This document shows, piece by piece, positions 27,768-40,021 of a stretch of DNA of 64,000 bases. Within the stretch, counting starts at the first letter, position 1; the number at the start of each line of letters is the position of its first letter. This stretch comes from Streptomyces sp. WM6386 (lineage in GTDB: Bacteria; Actinomycetota; Actinomycetes; Streptomycetales; Streptomycetaceae). The stretch covers positions 1-64,000 of the forward strand of contig NZ_JXTE01000049.1 of the NCBI RefSeq assembly GCF_000972385.1. Direction: 5' to 3'. A model generated the notes under the pieces. That model ran no database searches and was not told the origin of the DNA. It saw only the letters and a program-made list of their open reading frames with translations. The position numbers and the translations under genes are program-made.

Positions 27768-28265
27768 ATGAGCGAAGAGCTCCCCCCGTCAGACGCCGTC
27801 GGTCGTGAGGCTGTCGACGAGGTGCGGGCGACCGACGCCGATGCCTGGGCGACGGCGTGTGCCGAGGACCTCGCGGCGGAGAAGTCCCGCCGTCGCGCCG
27901 AGTACGGCCAGCCCGCGGGCTCGGCCGCCGAGGAACTGCGCAAGCTCGTCGACGCCGTCACCGACAAGCTGTCCTCGCTCCAGTCGCCCCTCCTCGGTGC
28001 GGTCGCCGGACCCGCCGCCCAGCAGGTGGTGCACCAGGTCGTCCAGCAGGCCAAGGCCGCCGTCGAGCCCGTCATCGAGCGCAACCCCGACGTCTTCGAC
28101 CACCTGGCCGCGGCGGGCACCGAACTGCTCGCCGCCTACCGCTCCGCCGTCCAGGCGCAGGAGCAGCGCTGGACCCAGCGGACCACCGATCCGAAGGCCC
28201 CGGAAGAGCCCCGCCAGGACCGGGGCGACGACTCCGGACCGGGCGAGCGCATCGACCTGGACTAG
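27768..28265 (+). CDS. DUF5304-type protein upstream of glkA
   Basis: The 165-residue soluble protein has an acidic N-terminus and an amphipathic helical middle (AAEELRKLVDAVTDKLSSLQ, QQVVHQVVQQAKAAVEPVIERNPDVFDHL). Its C-terminal tail is disordered and acidic. By position it corresponds to SCO2127, the gene cotranscribed with glkA and implicated in glucose effects in S. coelicolor; that is recalled, not checked. It lies 54 bases before glkA on the same strand. No catalytic motif is visible. Confidence 0.75.
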   Translation: MSEELPPSDAVGREAVDEVRATDADAWATACAEDLAAEKSRRRAEYGQPAGSAAEELRKLVDAVTDKLSSLQSPLLGAVAGPAAQQVVHQVVQQAKAAVEPVIERNPDVFDHLAAAGTELLAAYRSAVQAQEQRWTQRTTDPKAPEEPRQDRGDDSGPGERIDLD

Positions 28266-28319
28266 AGCGCCCTCGGGTACGGTGGGCCGTAGCGGGGCTC
28301 GACCGAAACTGAGGGATTC

Positions 28320-29273
28320 ATGGGACTCACCATCGGCGTCGATATCGGCGGCACGAAGATCGCGGCCGGCGTGGTCGATGAGGAAGGCAAAATCCTCTCG
28401 ACCCACAAGGTGCCGACCCCGGGCACGCCCGAGGGCATCGTGGACGCCATCGCCTCCGCGGTGGACGGCGCGCGCGCCGGGCACGAGATCGTCGGCGTGG
28501 GTATCGGTGCGGCCGGTTACGTCAACCGGCAGCGCTCGGAGGTCTACTTCGCACCCAACATCGACTGGCGCAACGAGCCGTTGAAGGAGAAGGTCGAGGC
28601 CCGCGTGGGCCTCCCCGTCGTCGTCGAGAACGACGCCAACGCGGCCGCGTGGGGCGAGTACAAGTTCGGCGCGGGCAAGGGCCACCGCAACGTCATCTGC
28701 ATCACCCTCGGCACCGGCCTCGGTGGCGGCATCATCATCGGCAACAAGCTGCGCCGCGGCCACTTCGGTGTCGCCGCCGAGTTCGGCCACATCCGGATGG
28801 TCCCGGACGGCCTGCTGTGCGGCTGTGGCTCGCAGGGCTGCTGGGAGCAGTACGCGTCGGGGCGTGCGCTGGTGAGGTACGCCAAGCAGCGCGCCAACGC
28901 CACCCCGGAGAACGCCGAGCTCCTCCTCGGCCTCGGTGACGGCAGCCCCGACGGCATCGAGGGCAAGCACATCTCCATGGCCGCCCGTCAGGGCGACCCG
29001 GTCGCCGTGGACTCCTACCGCGAGCTCGCCCGCTGGGCCGGCGCCGGCCTCGCCGACCTCGCCTCCCTCTTCGACCCGTCCGCCTTCATCGTCGGCGGTG
29101 GCCTCTCGGACGAGGGCGAACTGGTCCTCGACCCGATCCGCAAGTCCTACAAGCGCTGGCTGGTCGGCGGCAACTGGCGTCCGGTGGCAGATGTGATCGC
29201 GGCCCAACTGGGCAACAAGGCCGGACTGGTGGGCGCGGCAGACCTGGCAAGGGAACCTGACCCGATCATGTGA
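28320..29273 (+). CDS. glkA: ROK-family glucokinase
   Basis: The 317-residue protein has the phosphate-binding IGVDIGGTKIAAG, the glucose site VENDANAAAWGE, TLGTGLGGGII, and the ROK zinc motif CGCGSQGCWEQYASG. Length and sequence agree with S. coelicolor GlkA, which phosphorylates glucose with ATP and is required for carbon catabolite repression. The ATG follows GAGGGA. The upstream DUF5304 gene is probably in the same operon. Confidence 0.96.
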   Translation: MGLTIGVDIGGTKIAAGVVDEEGKILSTHKVPTPGTPEGIVDAIASAVDGARAGHEIVGVGIGAAGYVNRQRSEVYFAPNIDWRNEPLKEKVEARVGLPVVVENDANAAAWGEYKFGAGKGHRNVICITLGTGLGGGIIIGNKLRRGHFGVAAEFGHIRMVPDGLLCGCGSQGCWEQYASGRALVRYAKQRANATPENAELLLGLGDGSPDGIEGKHISMAARQGDPVAVDSYRELARWAGAGLADLASLFDPSAFIVGGGLSDEGELVLDPIRKSYKRWLVGGNWRPVADVIAAQLGNKAGLVGAADLAREPDPIM

Positions 29274-29294
29274 TGCCGGGCAGGTGGACATGCC

Positions 29295-29361
29295 TAGGGG
29301 CGCGGGGAACTGCGCGACAAGCCACGACGATGCGGCAGTCGCACATCTTCCTCGCGCCCCT
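29295..29361 (+). repeat. Streptomyces interspersed repeat, inverted-end form
   Basis: AGGGGCGCGGGGAACTGCGC and the following GACAAGCCACGACG match a dispersed intergenic element very common in Streptomyces genomes. Its AGGGGCGCG (29296-29304) pairs with CGCGCCCCT (29353-29361), so the copy can fold as a long hairpin and may also terminate glkA transcription. Confidence 0.75.
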
Positions 29362-29386
29362 CGTCATCAGGCGTAAATTGCTCATC

Positions 29387-30109
29387 ATGGCGTCCGACGA
29401 TCCCACCCTCGTCCGAGTCCTGAGCTACAACATCCGCTCCATGCGGGACGACACCGAAGCACTGGCCAGAGTCATCCGCGCCTGCGCCCCGGACCTCGTA
29501 CTGATCCAGGAAGCCCCCCGCTTCTTCCGCTGGCGCAAGAAACTCGCCCGCCTGGCCCGCGCGGCTGACCTCGTCACCCTCACCGGTGGCGCCACAGCCG
29601 CGGGACCGGCGATCCTGTGCAACCTCCGCACCACGGTCGAGCGCACGGAAGACGTCCTGCTCCCGCTCACACCAGGACAGCACCGACGCGGTTTCGCCAC
29701 CGCGGTCGTCCGGATCGGCGGCGCCCGCCTCGGCGTACTCAGCTGCCACCTCTCCCTGCGCAAGGACGAGCGCTACGAGCAGGGCGGCATGCTCCTCGAC
29801 CGCCTGGCCGCGCTGGGCGTGGAGCACGCGATCGCGGGCGGCGACCTCAACGAACGCCCCGGCGGCCGCACCTTCACCCGTCTCTCCGACACCCTCCAGG
29901 ACTGCTGGGCCACGGCCCCCGACGGTGCCGAGCACACCTGGACCCGCACCGAACCCCACCAGCGCATCGACGCGATCTTCGCGACGAAGGGCATCGAGGT
30001 GCTCGGCTGCGGAGTACCGCTCGAACTTCCCGGCGTCACCGGGGCAGACTTGAGGGCGGCCACGGACCATCTTCCGGTCCTGGCCGCCCTCAGAGTGCCG
30101 GCGAGCTGA
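29387..30109 (+). CDS. Endonuclease/exonuclease/phosphatase family protein
   Basis: The 240-residue protein has the EEP signatures LSYNIRSM (Asn), LIQEAP (metal Glu), SCHLSLRKDER, AGGDLNERPGG (GDxN) and ATDHLPVLA (catalytic DH). The fold cleaves phosphodiesters or phosphate esters; the substrate is unknown. The ATG at 29387 is taken because TAAATT lies seven bases upstream, giving a leaderless mRNA. An earlier in-frame ATG at 29270 would translate the interspersed repeat. Confidence 0.87.
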   Translation: MASDDPTLVRVLSYNIRSMRDDTEALARVIRACAPDLVLIQEAPRFFRWRKKLARLARAADLVTLTGGATAAGPAILCNLRTTVERTEDVLLPLTPGQHRRGFATAVVRIGGARLGVLSCHLSLRKDERYEQGGMLLDRLAALGVEHAIAGGDLNERPGGRTFTRLSDTLQDCWATAPDGAEHTWTRTEPHQRIDAIFATKGIEVLGCGVPLELPGVTGADLRAATDHLPVLAALRVPAS

Positions 30110-30112
30110 GAC

Positions 30113-30688
30113 TCAGACGACCGCGCCGCGCCCCGGGTCGTCGTCCTCGTCCTCATCCGTCCGCATCCGCATCACCAGCGTCGCGAACCCGCCCAGGAAA
30201 CCGCCGATGCCGATGGTGGCGAGCCACCAGGTCATGTCCCAGCGGAGCAGTATCGCCAGCAGGAGCAGCAGGGGGCCGCCCACGACAGCCAGCCACGCGA
30301 ACTTCGCGGTGGTGTCAGCGGCCGGCAGCGGCGGCGGCTCCGGCGGGACGAAGTGGCCCTCGTCGTCGTCCTCGTCGAAGTCCTCCTCCGCCGGCTCGGG
30401 CGCCGTGTAGTCACGGGGGCCGACACCGGGCGCGAAGGCGACGGAGCTGCCCAGCGGCTTGGCCGAGGCGGGCTTCTCGTCCTCCTTCGGCTCCTTCGGC
30501 TCCTCGGAGATGGTCTCCGGCTCCAGCAGCGCCAGGTCCTCCACCGACTTGAACGGCTTGGCGCCCGGCGGATCCTTCGGCTCCTCGCCGTACCCGGCGA
30601 CGATCGCCTCCCAGGCGGCCGCCTCGTCGAAGGGCACGCCCTGCTCGTCCGGCTCGAGGTCCTCGCGCTCGGAGTCGTGCTCAGCCAC
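30113..30688 (-). CDS. Acidic membrane protein of unknown function
   Basis: The protein is 191 residues from the GTG behind AAGGAAGGGA. Residues 1-125 are acidic and Pro-rich and probably disordered. Two membrane helices follow (about 132-155 and 160-178), and the tail MRMRTDEDEDDD is strongly acidic. It overlaps the upstream hydrolase gene by eight bases, so the two are likely co-translated. I do not recognise a named family. Confidence 0.8.
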   Translation of the reverse strand: MAEHDSEREDLEPDEQGVPFDEAAAWEAIVAGYGEEPKDPPGAKPFKSVEDLALLEPETISEEPKEPKEDEKPASAKPLGSSVAFAPGVGPRDYTAPEPAEEDFDEDDDEGHFVPPEPPPLPAADTTAKFAWLAVVGGPLLLLLAILLRWDMTWWLATIGIGGFLGGFATLVMRMRTDEDEDDDPGRGAVV

Positions 30689-31478
30689 GTGCGGCCGTCC
30701 CTTCCTTGCCGATACCGGTTGCGAGCCGGCCGATGAACGCGAAGCTCTCCTCGAAGATCCGCTCCGCGTCATGGTCCAACGTCGCCACGTGGTAACTCTG
30801 TTCCAGCACGATCTCCGATACGTCCGTCGAGGACACCCGGCTCAGCACGCGCGCGGAGTCGGCCGCCGGCACCACATGGTCCTCGGCGCTGCGCAGGAGC
30901 AGCAGCGGCTGGGTGACCTGCGGGAGCTCACCGTCGACCAGGCGGAAGAACTGCCGCAGGGAGTGCGCGGAGTGCAGCGGCACCCGGGTGTACCCGAGCT
31001 CGTGCGCACCCTCCTTGGCGATGTCGTCGGCGATCCCCGGCGTCGTCCGCAGCAGATGGCGCACCACCGGAAGGGCGTACGGCGCGAGGCCGTGCATACG
31101 GTTCGCCGGGTTGACGACCACCACTGCGCTGACCGCGTCGCCGTGCTTGGCGGCCAGCCGCAGGGCGAGGGCGCCGCCCATGGACAGACCCGCCACGAAC
31201 ACCTGGGCGCAGCGCTCGCGCAGGGCCTGCAGCTCGCGGTCCACCTCGGCGTACCAGTCCTGCCAGCCGGTGAGTGCCATGTCCTCCCAGCGGGTGCCGT
31301 GCCCGGGAAGGAGGGGCAGCGACACGGTCAGACCGCGCTCGGCGAGGTACTCCGCCCAAGGGCGCAGCGACTGCGGGGAACCGGTGAAGCCGTGGCAGAG
31401 GAGGACGCCTGTCTCCCCGCCCTCGTGGCGGAACGGCTCGGCTCCAGCAAGGACCGGCACCTTCGGTCTCCTGTTCAT
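30681..31478 (-). CDS. Alpha/beta hydrolase (carboxylesterase or monoacylglycerol-lipase type)
   Basis: The 265-residue protein shows the oxyanion motif CHGFTGSP, the nucleophile elbow GLSMGG, the acid in SAEDHVVP and the catalytic His in QSYHVATLDHD. This set matches Est30 and thermostable monoacylglycerol lipase-like carboxylesterases. It lacks a signal peptide and is probably cytoplasmic. It heads a two-gene operon with the acidic membrane protein and is divergent from a PlsC-like gene, which suggests lipid turnover. Confidence 0.88.
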   Translation of the reverse strand: MNRRPKVPVLAGAEPFRHEGGETGVLLCHGFTGSPQSLRPWAEYLAERGLTVSLPLLPGHGTRWEDMALTGWQDWYAEVDRELQALRERCAQVFVAGLSMGGALALRLAAKHGDAVSAVVVVNPANRMHGLAPYALPVVRHLLRTTPGIADDIAKEGAHELGYTRVPLHSAHSLRQFFRLVDGELPQVTQPLLLLRSAEDHVVPAADSARVLSRVSSTDVSEIVLEQSYHVATLDHDAERIFEESFAFIGRLATGIGKEGTAARG

Positions 31479-31605
31479 GAGAAGGATGTGAACGAGTCCA
31501 GGTGAGGTTCACCGTACGCGACCGCACTGACACCGACCAGGGTCGTCGGGCCCTTTGGCGGCGCTCCGGGTTAAGGTCTCACCGACAGACACAGGAGGCA
31601 CGGGG

Positions 31606-32367
31606 TTGTTGTACGGAACGATGAAGGTCGCCATCGGCGGGCCGCTGAAGGTCGCCTTCAGGCCCTGGGTGGAAGGCCTCGAGAACATCCCCGTCGAGGG
31701 CCCCGCGATCCTGGCGAGCAACCACCTGTCCTTCTCGGACTCCTTCTTCCTGCCCGCGGTCCTCGACCGCAAGGTCACCTTCATCGCCAAGGCGGAGTAC
31801 TTCACCACGCCAGGACTGAAAGGCCGGCTCACGGCCGCGTTCTTCAAGGGCGCCGGGCAGCTCCCCGTGGACCGCTCCGGTGCGCGCGGCGCGGGCGAGG
31901 CGGCGGTCAAGGCCGGCATCGAGGTGCTGGAGCGCGGTGAGCTGTTCGGGATCTACCCGGAGGGCACGCGCTCGCCCGACGGCCGCCTCTACCGGGGCAA
32001 GCCGGGCGGCCTCGCGCGCGTGGCGCTCGCCACCGGCGCTCCTGTCATTCCGGTCGCCATGATCGACACCGAGAAGATCCAGCCGCCCGGGCAGGTGATG
32101 CCCAAGCTGATGCGGCCGGGCATCCGCATCGGCGAGCCCCTGGACTTCACCCGGTATCAGGGCATGGAGCACGACCGTTTCGTGCTGCGCGCGGTGACCG
32201 ACGAGGTCATGTACGAAATCATGAAGCTCTCCGGCCAGGAGTACGTCGACATGTACGCGACCGCCGCCAAGCGGCAGATCTCGGATGCGGCGAAGGCCGA
32301 GAAGGAAGCGGAGAAGGCGGCGAAGGCCGCACTCGCGAAGGCTGAGAAGGAACGCTCCGAGTCCTAG
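31606..32367 (+). CDS. 1-acyl-sn-glycerol-3-phosphate acyltransferase (PlsC-like)
   Basis: The protein is 253 residues from a TTG seven bases after AGGAGG (31593-31598); the first ATG at 31621 is too far away. Motif I NHLSFSD (catalytic His and Asp) and motif III YPEGTRSPDG are intact, and IPVAMIDTEKI follows. The family acylates lysophosphatidic acid to phosphatidic acid at the membrane. An Ala/Lys/Glu-rich helical tail (about residues 220-253) is an unusual extension. Confidence 0.9.
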   Translation: MLYGTMKVAIGGPLKVAFRPWVEGLENIPVEGPAILASNHLSFSDSFFLPAVLDRKVTFIAKAEYFTTPGLKGRLTAAFFKGAGQLPVDRSGARGAGEAAVKAGIEVLERGELFGIYPEGTRSPDGRLYRGKPGGLARVALATGAPVIPVAMIDTEKIQPPGQVMPKLMRPGIRIGEPLDFTRYQGMEHDRFVLRAVTDEVMYEIMKLSGQEYVDMYATAAKRQISDAAKAEKEAEKAAKAALAKAEKERSES

Positions 32368-32395
32368 ACGGGGCTTCGGGGTCGGGGGTGGGGAC

Positions 32396-33610
32396 ATGGC
32401 CAGGCGTGAGCGTGTGATGAGGATGTCGGTGGAGCTGCCGCTGTGGCGTGCGCTCACCGGATACCGGGTGCTGACCATGCTGTACGCGGTCGGACTGTTC
32501 GCCACCGGCTACGAGAACTACGACCGCCCGGGCATCGCCGTCGCGTACTACGTCGTCCTGTGCGGCTGGACGCTCGCCACCCTGCCCCGGGTCCAGAACG
32601 AGGCCGCCTGCACCAAGCGCTTCCTGGCCGTGGACCTCGCCGTCGCGATCACCGGGATCCTCCTGACCCCGCTCGCCGTCAGCGACCACCACATCGACAC
32701 CAGCGGCCCCACCCTGCCGTCGATATGGACCGCCGGCTCGGTCCTCGCGTTCGCCATCAAGGGCGGCTGGCGCTGGGCCGCGTTCGCCTCCACACCGGTC
32801 GCCGCCGCCAACCTGATCGAGCGCGGCCAGCCGGCCCGGGACACCGTCCACAACGTCATCCTCGTCTGGGTCGCCTCCATCGCCATCGGCTACGTCGTCG
32901 AGGTCGCCCGCGCCTCCGAGCGCACTCTCGCCCGCGCCCTGGAGATCGAGGCCGCGACCAGGGAGCGGGAGCGGCTCGCGCGGGACATCCACGACAGCGT
33001 GCTCCAGGTGCTCGCCATGGTGCAGCGGCGCGGTGCCGTCATCGGCGGTGAGGCGGCCGAGCTGGGCCGGATGGCCGGCGAGCAGGAGGTGGCGCTGCGC
33101 ACCCTGGTCTCCGGAGGGCTGAGGCCTGTCTCGTGGGCGTCCGAGGACGTGGCGCAGGGGGCGGTCGTACGAGCCGTCGACGAGCCGGATCCCGAGGGTC
33201 CCGTCGATCTTCGCGTGCTGCTCGCCCCGTTCGCCGCCGCCAAGGTCAGTTTCGCCGAGCCCGGCGCCCCGGTGGACTTGTCCCCGGCCGCCGCGAAGGA
33301 GCTGGCCGCCGCGGTGGGGGCCGCCCTGGACAACGTACGCAAGCATGCCGGTGAGCACGCGCGCGCGTGGATCCTCGTCGAGGACGAGCCCGACGAGGTC
33401 GTGGTGACCGTACGGGACAACGGGCCCGGCATCCCCGAGGGGCGGCTCGCGCAGGCCGAGGGGGAGGGGCGGATGGGGGTGGCCCTGTCGATCCGGGGGC
33501 GGTTGAGCGAACTCGGCGGCAGCGCCGAACTGATCTCGGTGCCCGGGCAGGGCACGGAGGTCGAGCTGAAGGTACCGAAGGTTTCGCGGGGGAAGGCAGG
33601 ACAGCGATGA
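32396..33610 (+). CDS. macS: Sensor histidine kinase of the MacRS system
   Basis: The 404-residue protein has about five membrane helices with short loops (residues 15-170), then HisKA_3 (RERERLARDIHDSVLQVLA, phospho-His) and a HATPase domain (AAALDNVRKHAG, VRDNGPGIPEG, GEGRMGVALSIRGR). The lack of a large sensor domain suggests membrane-intrinsic sensing. With its partner it corresponds to MacRS of S. coelicolor, linked to morphology and actinorhodin (recalled). The ATG at 32396 is one of several possible starts. The stop overlaps the macR ATG. Confidence 0.88.
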   Translation: MARRERVMRMSVELPLWRALTGYRVLTMLYAVGLFATGYENYDRPGIAVAYYVVLCGWTLATLPRVQNEAACTKRFLAVDLAVAITGILLTPLAVSDHHIDTSGPTLPSIWTAGSVLAFAIKGGWRWAAFASTPVAAANLIERGQPARDTVHNVILVWVASIAIGYVVEVARASERTLARALEIEAATRERERLARDIHDSVLQVLAMVQRRGAVIGGEAAELGRMAGEQEVALRTLVSGGLRPVSWASEDVAQGAVVRAVDEPDPEGPVDLRVLLAPFAAAKVSFAEPGAPVDLSPAAAKELAAAVGAALDNVRKHAGEHARAWILVEDEPDEVVVTVRDNGPGIPEGRLAQAEGEGRMGVALSIRGRLSELGGSAELISVPGQGTEVELKVPKVSRGKAGQR

Positions 33611-34281
33611 GTGACCAGGGCCCGATCAAGGTGATGGTGGTCGACGACCACCCGATGTGGCGCGACGCGGTCGCCCGAGACCTGGACGCGTCCGGCTTCG
33701 ACGTGGTGGCCACCGCGGGCGACGGCGACCAGGCCGTACGGCGTGCCAAGGCCGCCGGTCCCGATGTGCTCGTGCTCGACCTGAACCTGCCGTTGAAGCC
33801 CGGCGTCCAGGTCTGCAAGGAACTCGTCGGGCACAACCCGGCGCTGCGGGTTCTCGTGCTGTCGGCGAGCGGTGAGCACGCGGATGTGCTGGAGGCCGTG
33901 AAGTCGGGCGCGACCGGCTATCTGCTGAAGTCGGCGTCCACCGAGGAACTCCTGGACGCGGTACGCCGTACGGCCGTCGGGGACCCCGTCTTCACGCCCG
34001 GCCTCGCCGGACTCGTCCTCGGGGAGTACCGTCGGCTGGCCTCCGAGCCCGCGCCTGCCCCGGACACCGACCAGCCCAAGGCGCCGCAGCTCACCGACCG
34101 GGAGACCGAGGTGCTGCGGCTGGTCGCCAAGGGCCTGAGCTACAAGCAGATCGCCGAGCGCCTGGTCATCTCGCACCGCACGGTCCAGAACCACGTCCAG
34201 AACACCCTGGGCAAGCTGCAGCTTCACAACCGGGTCGAGCTCGTCCGGTACGCCATAGAGCGCGGGCTCGACGACGAGTAG
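33607..34281 (+). CDS. macR: NarL/LuxR-type response regulator of the MacRS system
   Basis: The 224-residue regulator has a receiver domain with VVDDHPMWR, phospho-Asp in LVLDLNLP and Lys in GYLLKSAS, and a C-terminal LuxR helix-turn-helix (LTDRETEVLRLVAKGLSYKQIAERLVISHRTVQNHV). It is translationally coupled to macS by an ATGA overlap. The last eight codons, stop included, are tandemly duplicated just downstream. Confidence 0.93.
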   Translation: MSDQGPIKVMVVDDHPMWRDAVARDLDASGFDVVATAGDGDQAVRRAKAAGPDVLVLDLNLPLKPGVQVCKELVGHNPALRVLVLSASGEHADVLEAVKSGATGYLLKSASTEELLDAVRRTAVGDPVFTPGLAGLVLGEYRRLASEPAPAPDTDQPKAPQLTDRETEVLRLVAKGLSYKQIAERLVISHRTVQNHVQNTLGKLQLHNRVELVRYAIERGLDDE

Positions 34282-34305
34282 AAGCGCGGGCTTGACGACG
34301 CGTAA
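34258..34305 (+). repeat. In-frame 24-bp tandem duplication of the macR 3' end
   Basis: GAGCGCGGGCTCGACGACGA-GTAG-type unit 34258-34281 encodes ERGLDDE-stop. The adjoining unit 34282-34305 encodes KRGLDDA-stop in the same frame, with four differences. Readthrough of the TAG would add seven residues. Confidence 0.8.
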
Positions 34306-34413
34306 ACCAACGACTCCCTGATTCACCGGAATTGCCCTTCCCACCCATCGCTGTGTGACCTGGATCACCATTAGCGTGACCCTCACAGGCAACCGCGGCG
34401 AAGGGACATTTCC

Positions 34414-35442
34414 ATGCGGGTCGGAGTACTGACCGGAGGCGGCGACTGCCCCGGGCTCAACGCCGTCATCCGGGGCGTCGTCCGCAAGGGCGTGCAGGAG
34501 TACGGCTATGACTTCGTCGGCTTCCGGGACGGCTGGCGAGGACCACTGGAGAACGACAGCGTCCGCCTCGACATCCCCGCCGTGCGCGGCATCCTGCCCC
34601 GCGGCGGCACCATCCTCGGCTCCTCGCGGACCAACCCGCTGAAGGTGGAGGGCGGCATCCGCCGCATCAAGGAGAACCTCGCCAAGCAGGAGGTCGAGGC
34701 GCTCATCGCCATCGGCGGCGAGGACACCCTGGGCGTGGCCGCACGCCTCAACGACGAGTACGGCGTCCCCGTCGTCGCCGTACCGAAGACCATCGACAAC
34801 GACCTGTCCGGCACCGACTACACCTTCGGCTTCGACACCGCGGTCGGCATCGCCACGGAGGCCATCGACCGGCTGCACACCACCGCCGAGTCCCATATGC
34901 GGGTTCTGGTCTGCGAGGTCATGGGCCGGCACGCGGGCTGGATCGCCCTCCACTCGGGGCTGGCCGGTGGCGCCAACGTCATCCTCATCCCCGAGCAGCG
35001 CTTCGACGTCGACAAGGTGTGCGCCTGGGTGACCTCCCGCTTCAAGGCCTCGTACGCCCCGATCGTGGTCGTCGCCGAGGGCGCCATGCCCAAGGACGGC
35101 GACATGGTCCTCAAGGACGAGTCGCTGGACTCCTTCGGACACGTCCGGCTGTCCGGGGTCGGCGAGTGGCTGGCCAAGGAGATCGAGAAGCGGACCGGCA
35201 AGGAGGCCCGTACGACGGTCCTCGGGCACATCCAGCGCGGCGGCACCCCCAGCGCCTTCGACCGCTGGCTCGCCACCCGCTTCGGCCTGCACGCCATCGA
35301 GGCCGTCCGGGACGGCGACTTCGGCAAGATGGTCGCGCTGCGCGGCACGGACATCGTGCGGGTGCCGATCGCGGAGGCGACGGCCAAGCTGAAGACGGTG
35401 GACCCGAAGCTGTACGAGGAGGTCGGGGTGTTCTTCGGCTGA
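34414..35442 (+). CDS. pfkA: 6-phosphofructokinase (group III; residues of the PPi-dependent type)
   Basis: The 342-residue protein has GVLTGGGDCPGLN, GTILGSSRTNP, PKTIDNDLSGTDYTFGFDTA (catalytic Asp128) and MGRHAGWIA. It phosphorylates fructose 6-phosphate. In the site that decides the phosphoryl donor it has GGED with Asp at 104 and Lys125, the pattern associated with pyrophosphate-dependent enzymes; ATP enzymes have Gly at the first position. It may therefore be a PPi enzyme, despite ATP-PFK annotation of relatives. ATG follows AAGGGA. A terminator follows. Confidence 0.92.
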   Translation: MRVGVLTGGGDCPGLNAVIRGVVRKGVQEYGYDFVGFRDGWRGPLENDSVRLDIPAVRGILPRGGTILGSSRTNPLKVEGGIRRIKENLAKQEVEALIAIGGEDTLGVAARLNDEYGVPVVAVPKTIDNDLSGTDYTFGFDTAVGIATEAIDRLHTTAESHMRVLVCEVMGRHAGWIALHSGLAGGANVILIPEQRFDVDKVCAWVTSRFKASYAPIVVVAEGAMPKDGDMVLKDESLDSFGHVRLSGVGEWLAKEIEKRTGKEARTTVLGHIQRGGTPSAFDRWLATRFGLHAIEAVRDGDFGKMVALRGTDIVRVPIAEATAKLKTVDPKLYEEVGVFFG

Positions 35443-35492
35443 GCCCGGGGCCGGGAACAACTCCCCTTCCCGTGACTTGAGTTGCGCGACAT

Positions 35493-35527
35493 CCGAACGC
35501 CGCCGCGGTTACCGTGGCGGCGTTCGG
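35493..35527 (+). terminator. Terminator after pfkA
   Basis: CCGAACGCCGCC (35493-35504) pairs with GGCGGCGTTCGG (35516-35527) around an 11-base loop that can itself pair (CGGT/ACCG). No T run follows. Confidence 0.65.
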
Positions 35528-35559
35528 CACACGTGTCACGGGGAGGACCGATGGTCGGG

Positions 35560-35947
35560 TGCCGCCGACGCCCTCGCCTCGGCAGGTGGCCGGGCTCGAC
35601 GAGCCGCTCCGGGCGGCCGGGCGGTCGGTCGACGCCCGGCGCGGGCGGGGCGGCCATCCGCCGGAGCACGCTCCTGCTCGCCCTCGCCCTGCTGCACCGC
35701 GCACGGCCCGCTTCCACGCCCCCGACCTGCGCCCCCTGGTCGACCCGACGGCCCGGCCGCGCCGATCGCCCTGGTGACCGCCGCCGTCGCGCAGCGAAGG
35801 GCCGCGCTCGCCGCCGGGGCCTACGCGGAGCTCGTCGAGGCCACCGTGGACCTGCATCTCGACCGTCTCCACAGCCGCCTCGCCGAACCCCGCCCGTCCC
35901 CGCAGCAGGGCCGCGCGCTGACGGAGCGGCTCCGTAGAGGTCTGTGA
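35560..35947 (+). pseudogene. Frameshifted helical-protein gene
   Basis: Three successive frames carry pieces of what looks like one protein. The first reads QVAGLDEPLRAAGRSVDARR from a GTG behind GGGAGGA. The second continues AIRRSTLLLALALLHRARPA. The third gives APIALVTAAVAQRRAALAAG, then AYAELVEATVDLHLDRLHSRL to a TGA at 35947. At least two frameshifts are needed, near 35640 and 35755. No single frame makes a plausible protein. I recall similar intact proteins next to this locus in other streptomycetes but cannot name the family. Confidence 0.65.
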
Positions 35948-36319
35948 GATATTCGCCAGTATCAGACAATTCCGGCGTACCCCGGAGGGCCGCGTGGAGA
36001 TTCTCGCCTTCGGTGTCCAGGCGGACGAGAAGCCGCTGATCCAGCAGGCCTTCCGGGGCCACCACGAGGTCCGCTGTCTCGATGTCTTCCTCAACGAGGA
36101 CACCGCCCCCATCGCGGCCGGCTACGAGGCGATCTCCACCAGCGTCAACGCCGAACTCGGCGCCCGTGTCCTGGAGGTCCTCGCGGCCGGCGGCACACGG
36201 ATGATCGCCCAGCGGTCCACCGGGTTCAACAACATCGACCTCAAGGTCGCCGAAGGGCTCGGCATGACGGTCGCCCGGGTCTCGTACTACGTCGACGCCA
36301 CGGTGCGCAACGTCCTCGA

Positions 36320-39848
<3,529 letters not shown>

Positions 39849-39889
39849 TAGCAGATCAGCAGTGGATGCGCCTGTTACAGGAGCATGAG

Positions 39890-39932
39890 GTGGGGCGCGG
39901 ATCACATACGATCCGCGCCCCACTCCACTTTT
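39890..39932 (+). terminator. Terminator after aroH
   Basis: GTGGGGCGCGGAT (39890-39902) and ATCCGCGCCCCAC (39911-39923) pair over 13 bases with loop CACATACG, followed by CCACTTTT. Confidence 0.85.
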
Positions 39933-39951
39933 GCGGCTCCTGCGCGCCGGG

Positions 39952-39970
39952 TAAGGTTAGGTTAGCCTCA
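39952..39970. promoter_or_regulatory. Iron box (DmdR/IdeR-type operator) upstream of bfd
   Basis: TAAGGTTAGGTTAGCCTCA matches the DtxR-family consensus TTAGGTTAGGCTAACCTAA at about 15 of 19 positions, including AGGTTAGG. It lies about 50 bases before bfd, so iron-loaded DmdR would repress bfd. Confidence 0.75.
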
Positions 39971-40021
39971 CCGATTAGTCGGGACGGCGCCACTTATCCA
40001 TCCCGGCGGGAGGTGAACCGC

